A stretch of DNA of 64,000 nucleotides, from NCBI GenBank assembly GCA_963942565.1, contig OZ012699.1, positions 23,832,201 to 23,896,200 of the forward strand, in the 5' to 3' direction. Source of the stretch: Maea johnstoni (Eukaryota; Annelida; Polychaeta; Spionida; Magelonidae). Shown here in pieces: positions 58,454-64,000 of this stretch. The position numbers and the translations under genes are program-made. A model generated the notes under the pieces. That model was not told the DNA's origin and did not search any database. It saw only the letters and a program-made list of their open reading frames with translations. The first letter of the stretch is position 1, and every line of letters starts with the position of its first letter.

Positions 58454-60932
58454 CTAATAATAATATTGTCATTTGATATTGCGCCCTTTCCATATAAACA
58501 TGCTCAAAGGCGCATTACATTCATTGTCAGAGGATAGATGTTGATATCCACATAGTTATTTGATAAATACATCTTTGAACAGATGTGTTTTCAATTGTCG
58601 TTTGAAGATTGCCACACTCCCAGCTGCCCGAATATTATTTGGGAGCTGATTCCATAGTTTTGGGGCACAGGCACTAAATGATCTGTCACCGTAGGTTTTC
58701 ATGTTGGTTCCCGGCTCGCAGAGTAAGTTCTTGGATGTTGTTCTCAGTGTCCGTGGTGGGACATACTCTTTCAGCATTTCCCTCAGGTAAGAGGGTGCAG
58801 TTCCATGCAAACACTTGTACGCCAGGAGAAGAATCTTGAATTCAATTCTCTTCCTGACTGGTAACCAGTGAAGTTCCTTTAGTACTGGAGTGATATGGTC
58901 ATACTTCTTTGTGAGTGTGATCACCCTGGCGGCATTATTTTGTACTCTCTGGAGCTTACATATTAGCTCTTCAGGTATTCCACAGAGAAGTCCATTGCAG
59001 TAGTCGAATCTTGAGGTTACCAGGGATATGACAGCACCTTTAGTTGATTCTGCAGTCAAGTATTTTCTGATCCTTCCAATGTTTCGAAGGTGATAGTTTG
59101 CAGATTTGACTGCCTTTGACACATGTGCGGCCATATTCATGCTTGGATCAAAAACAGAGCCCAGATTGCCGATAGGTATATTGTGAATCTTAACAATCTC
59201 ACCATTTACGGAGATGCTAGGCACAGATATTTTGGCTCGCTGCTTAGGGGTACCTAGCACTAGGACTTCCGTTTTGTCTGCATTCAGTTTTAGCTTGTTC
59301 TGTGACATCCATGTATATATGTCAGTGAGGCAGACCTCCAGCCTAGCAACTCCTATGTCCACAGCTTGTTGAGTGATAGGTTTTATTGCCAGATAGAATG
59401 AATGAATGAATGAATGATTTCTTAAAGGCACATCGGCGCACAAAGGCCATTTAGTGCCATAAAAATTATGTAAAACAATGGTCCTTTGTTATTGTTGAAA
59501 ACAATAACAAAGCAATAGATGAATAAAAATGATCACAAAACAATGAACAACTTCAAAATATAATTTCCGCATAACAGGTTGTTTCAAAAGAAACTACAAA
59601 ATCTTAAAAGGTTTTACAATCGGTAAAAAAGACCAATCTCATGTAAATAAGATAAAATGCTGTCTGGGGGAACCTTTTCAAAGAGTTCCCTAAAGCTATT
59701 TACACTAAAATGTCTATTTCTAGATTCAATAAAATCAACACACTCAAATAAAATATGCTTGACAGTCAATTGACAATCACACGCTGTACATTGTGGAGGA
59801 TCTTCCCCTTTTAAGAGGAAGCAGTGAGTCAAATGAGTGTGTTGCCAGATAGAGCTGTGTGTCGTCTGCATATATGTGAAGCTCTAAACCATGCTTTCTG
59901 ATGAGTTTTCCAAGGGGTAGGAGGTAGATCAGGAACAACAATGGTCCTAACACTGATCCCTGTGGTACGGACCACTGAATGTCCTGTAACTCAGAGAATG
60001 ACTTGTCAATCTTGATGCGGAGTGTGCGTCCTGACAGGTAAGACTTAAACCAAGCAAGTGCTTGACCCATAATACCTAATGTATTTTCCATTCTGCTGAA
60101 TAGAATATCATGGTCGATGGTGTCGAACGCCGCACTCAGATCTAACATGACCAGTATAACTACTCCATGCTGGTCAATGCTGGTTAGAATGTCATTCTGT
60201 ACTTTCACTAGGGCAGTCTCAGTGCTGTGACCAGGCTTGTAAGCAGATTGTAAATGTTCATGCAAGTTGTTCTCAGTCATGTAGTCAGTGAGTCGCCCCG
60301 CCACCACCCTCTCCAACAGTTTTGAGATGTAAGAAAGGTTACTGACAGGACGGTAGTTCTTTAGAATATCTGGATCTAGGGTAGATTTCTTAAGTAACGG
60401 TGTTACTATAGCCGACTTCATGGATTTCGGTACCTGGCTAGATCTGAGAGAAGAATTTATGATGTTAGTCATTACTGGAAGTACTTCGCTTCTACTTTCT
60501 TTGATGAGCCAAGTTGGGATTGGATCAAGCATGCAGCTTTTCGCAGGAGACTTGCAAATTATCTTCCATACTTCCTCCTCTGTAGTATTCCGCAGAACAT
60601 TCAGAGTGGAAACAGGTGGTGACTGTGCTATTTCCAGGTTGATGTCAGAGCAGTCAGGGAGGTTATCCCTGATTTTATCAATCTTTTCCTTGAAAAAGCA
60701 TGAGAACCTATTTGCAAGTTCTTCTGCAGAGCTGTGTTCTGGGAGTTTTGACACTTTTTGCCTGAAGAGGAGTTCATTCATTGTCTGGGACATCGCTTTT
60801 GAATCCTGCCCACAATCAATAATCCTCTGATTGTAATATGACACTTTGCTACTTTCAAGGAGCTTGTTGTATTTGTCTCTTTCTTCCTTGAAGATTTCAT
60901 GATGAACTATCAGGCCAGTTCTCCTCCACAGC
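58454..60932 (-). mobile_element. L2/CR1-type LINE, 5'-truncated, with 10-bp target duplication
   Basis: The minus strand reads KAERLWRRTGLIVHHEIFKE, RPVSNLSYISKLLERVVAGR, LDLSAAFDTIDHD, WSVPQGSVLGPLLFLIYLL and YADDTQLYLA: reverse transcriptase with an intact YADD. After the insertion at 59398-59841 it goes on with LNADKTEVLVLGTPKQR, SRFDYCNGLLCGIPEE, HWLPVRKRIEFKILLLAYK and ends ...LFKDVFIK at 58556. The 3' end is ggaaagggcgcaatatcaaa then (ATT)n, as is usual for L2/CR1. CTTTCAGCTT occurs at 58444-58453 and 60933-60942, the likely target duplication. The endonuclease is missing. Apart from the insertion the frame is open, so it is fairly young. Confidence 0.9.
59398..59841 (-). mobile_element. 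I/Nimb-type LINE 3' end inserted in the L2-type LINE
   Basis: The minus strand codes HTHLTHCFLLKGEDPPQCTA then CDCQLTVKHILFECVDF, a CX2C...H...C knuckle typical of the end of ORF2 in I/Nimb LINEs, finishing at DSILSYLHEIGLFYRL. Then comes a 3' untranslated region shared with 3365-3510, and a (GAATGA)-like tail at 59398-59416. TTGCCAGATAGA stands on both sides (59386-59397 and 59842-59853). Removing it restores the L2 reading YADDTQLYLA / IKPITQQAVD. Confidence 0.92.
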
Positions 60933-61099
60933 CTTTCAGCTTTTCTGAATACATTGCATTTCCTTAATGATGAATAAAATGAGTCAATGACTGGTAAACC
61001 AGTATAATCTAGTTTCTCATAGCTATTTAAGAATTCATATGGAAAGAAAAGATTACTCTCCAGCACTTTGAATGTTTTCAAAAACTGAATAGCTGGTTC

Positions 61100-61400
61100 C
61101 AACTGAAAGGTAACTTGTGATGTTTAAAAATTTGAACTGTGAATTGGCGATAGATAAATATGCATTTTTTTATATAATAAATGCTTCTTTGTCATGCACA
61201 ACCCTGAGATGTTTTATCAATTTAAATCTTATTAAATTGATATCATATTTCCCGGAATTGAAACCTAGGATCACAATAGGATTCAAGTTCAATAAGAAGA
61301 TTGTTTAATTGATTATGCATAACTCCTCTTATTCTGTTCATCAGATTTGGAACTCACTCATTTCCTCTGAAGTGTAACCATTGTATCTCATTACTCATTC
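61100..61400. other. Part of the Polinton-like fossil
   Basis: Sequence between polymerase and finger parts of the fossil; no separate gene is supported. Confidence 0.4.
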
Positions 61401-64000
61401 ACCATTTTCCATGTTTTCTAGAAATATTTTGAAAGCATTCTCTTTTTTTAAAGCCTGTGTGAATTTGCATGAGGGTCCTTCACAGTGATTTGTTTCCATG
61501 GGTTCACTATCAGAATATTCTGTATTGTTTTTCTCGTTTGAAAGTTCTGAATAGGTTTCTTCTGAAGGTATCCACATATCATGTAAAGTTCTAAGTTGGT
61601 TTATTTCACTTTTGAATTTCTCTCTCATATTGAGTGAAGCATCATTTTAAATTTTGAGCATGTACTCTACCATTTGGAAAACTAGGTTATCTGGACCTTT
61701 GGATATAAAGCATTTTGGGTCTTCAAACTCTGATATGTTTGACGCTACACTTGCTGAAACAGGTATATGCCGATTCACATATATTAGTTTGTCTGTATTT
61801 ATGTTTGTATCACTTACATTTTCAAGGATTAATTCCATGTCAATAGTTATGAACTGTCTTTTGTCATTTGGGATAGTAATACCATATTCTTCTATTTTTT
61901 CAAATAATGTTTTAGGTTGTTTGAAGAATCCCCCTGGATATGGATTGTATGTGGTTTCATTACTTGTTCTCTCATGTCTATTGCAATCTCATTTTCTCTT
62001 GAATAGTTTTTCACATGACCTGCATTCAAATTTTGATGAATACTGGTCTATGTTTGATAGCTTAGATGACCCTCATAGATAGTGAGGTTCATTTCATCGT
62101 TTTCCGTTAAAGGTTAAAGGTTATCTGCTTTTATAAACAGGCAAAGCATTTTTTCTTCATTTAACCTAAAGATGTTTATGTTTACTTTGAAGAGTTCTTC
62201 AAATAAAGGTAACTCTTCAAATTTTATTCCCCTGAAATCTTTTTTCTTAATTCCTAAATCCATACTTTTCTTCCATTTTTCGAAATGTAATTTGACAGGA
62301 GTTTCTAAACTCTTTCAATCTGCTCCTCTATGATATGCATAGCACCGAAAAAGACAAATCTCATCTTCATAATGATTGCTATTGTCAGCAGATTTGTCCA
62401 TCCCTATAGCAGATTTGTCCATCCCTATAGCAGATTTGTCCATCCCTATAAGATTTCTCATGTCTTTCAAACATTTTGGTAGTAGAACTGCTCCTAACCC
62501 AAGAGGAAAATCTAACAATGTGACACTATAGCGAATATTTGTCAGTAAATATGCTTTCCATTTAGTATCAGGTCTTGTCTGAGTAGCCTTCTCAATTATA
62601 TCTAACCTAGAGATACGCTCTATCAATGTTAGATGTTTTGCTGATGCGATAGGGTTGGGGTATTATTTGTTCAGCATTGTCATAAGCTTTGAAATATCTA
62701 TATTCTCCATTATCTATATTAATTAGTATGATACCAAATGATAGATTTATCTTAAATGCATGGGTTGATCTCTGATAAATCTCTTCTATTTGCTCTCTTA
62801 TATTGTTCATGTTTATATTGTTTCTTATTGGGAAGTTGTTTACATGTTGAACAGCATCTGATTCATCATGTGGTTGTAATATGATTGTTCTATGCATATC
62901 ATTAACTTTCTTCAGTTTACTATCGCTTACTTCCCCATTTTCCATCCATGGTGCATCACGTTTATCTTTTTCCCAAGGGTCTAGTTGTAAGGAGTCACCA
63001 TACCCTTTTTGATGGTTAAATGCTCTATGTTCATATTAAAGTTTCAGATTTTCAAAAGTTACGTTACAGTGTTTGCCGTTATAATTTTTTGAACAAGGTG
63101 ATGTCATGTCATTATGAAATTGTCTGAAAGAAGATGGTTTATTATGTTTGCTTACACCCTCATGTTTTTTCAGTTCAGATAATGAGTTAAACATTTCTCC
63201 ACAACTGACACATACCAATGTTTCCTTTTCTTGACCCATTTTCTCTTGTTCTTTTTCTTTTTTGAGATGAATTTTTCAATGATTGTCATATAATCTCTTA
63301 GAAGTGAACATAAGATTACATTTTGCACATTTATGCTCCTTTTTTCGGCATACAGATTTATGTTTTTTCCAACCTCTTTTTTTCAAAACATTTTTCACAT
63401 TTCATATTGTAATTGGTAACATTTCTTCCATCACATACATCCTCATGCATTTTTCTTATATCTCTATCATTAATAGCTTGGTTACATTTTATACATTTAC
63501 TCTTTTTACATTTCTTTATATGGTGGTAATAGGAATTCCTACTCAAGAAGTCCTTCAAACATACTCTGCACTTTTAAGAAACATGTTTATTCATTGTATG
63601 TGCATCACACTCCTTTCTATCAGTGAAAACTTTTGCGCATTTAAAACAGGAATGTCTCCTACAACCTGCTTTTACATGACGTCTGTAATTATCGCCTCTA
63701 GAGAAAGTAATATTTCATTTTTCACATTCAAATAATTTCTTTTTTTTCTACTTTACAATGTTTTTTATGTCTGTTAAAGTTGTCCTTCCTACTTATTACT
63801 TGTTTGCATATCTCGCATTTAAAGAAGGTATCGATGTCATCTTTTTTTCCATAGTAAGAAAGTTTCAGTTTCATGTATTTGAGAGTTCAGATCCTGTAAC
63901 ATACAATGACACATTTTTAACAAGACATAAAATCATACCCTAACACTATATAGCTATACCTTAGAAAAATACATGCTTCTGCTTGATCAATTGAATCATG

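Larger units (their letters stand above)
57300..63960 (-). mobile_element. Polinton-like element fossil (zinc fingers, family-B DNA polymerase)
   Basis: This is a broken copy of a self-replicating Polinton/Maverick-like element, read on the minus strand. Parts, in order from the right edge: a run of C2H2-type zinc fingers (about 63950-63040), a region with the CLFRC motif and further fingers (about 62950-61400), then family-B, protein-primed-type DNA polymerase segments (about 61300-60943 and 58443-57300), recognised by motifs such as GFDANALYLWA and FYGCYFHG. Capsid genes are not seen in this window. It is broken in many places, roughly ten or more, and looks old. An L2-type LINE has inserted at 58454-60932. 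The 5' side may extend past the right edge. Confidence 0.75.

Noticed and set aside
59777-61102. A single 441-residue gene
   Set aside because: The frame is a chance fusion: its first part belongs to the Polinton-like fossil and the rest to an inserted LINE; its last codons come from the inner I-type LINE insertion.

Overview
The window is AT-rich DNA from an animal nuclear genome, most likely an aquatic invertebrate (a lancelet, hemichordate, echinoderm or mollusc; I cannot decide between them). The evidence is host exons with GT/AG splice sites, LINEs of the I/Nimb, L2/CR1 and L1/Tx1 types, a tRNA-derived SINE, many short terminal-inverted-repeat elements (pogo, hAT, piggyBac/Kolobok styles) and long TC, TA and TTA microsatellites. 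There is no operon structure and nothing bacterial. All domain calls come from reading motifs by eye; no profile search was run.

Layout. 0-2 kb: a decayed HUH-endonuclease (Helitron-like) fragment and, just upstream on the same minus strand, a decayed zinc-finger/TatD nuclease gene. 2-5 kb: the RNase H and 3' end of an I-type LINE, split by a 970-bp inverted-repeat DNA transposon with a 6-bp target duplication, lying against an L1-like ORF1 fragment. 5-19.7 kb: microsatellites, inverted-repeat elements and a 372-bp satellite-like repeat. 19.96-27.65 kb: four phase-compatible 3' exons of a minus-strand gene coding for tyrosine-recombinase-like C-terminal boxes, an acidic linker and a SANT-like domain; each of its three visible introns holds at least one small transposon. 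28.7-31.5 kb: LINE fragments and a hAT-type element. 31.9-33.2 kb: a second, much better kept zinc-finger/TatD gene with one in-frame TGA at codon 21. 33.2-43 kb: almost no coding signal, with TTA arrays, small inverted-repeat elements and a two-copy 575-bp repeat. 43.3-50.3 kb: an unusual tract in which short words alternate with their own reverse complements, with a 746-bp nested palindrome at its centre. 51.4-52.8 kb: possible exons of an HMG-box-like gene on the minus strand. 54.8-55.7 kb: an old L2-type LINE. 56-57.2 kb: more self-complementary word arrays. 57.3-64 kb: a broken fossil of a Polinton-like element (zinc fingers and family-B DNA polymerase parts), into which an L2-type LINE has inserted, which was itself hit by an I-type LINE tail; both insertions keep target-site duplications.

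The most unusual things here are (1) the alternating word/reverse-complement tracts and the nested palindrome at 43.8-48.3 kb, (2) two divergent single-exon zinc-finger/TatD nuclease copies that share an odd CX2CX9HX4H finger, one of them beside a rolling-circle-type Rep fragment, and (3) the spliced recombinase-like/SANT gene. No genes here clearly act together in one pathway.
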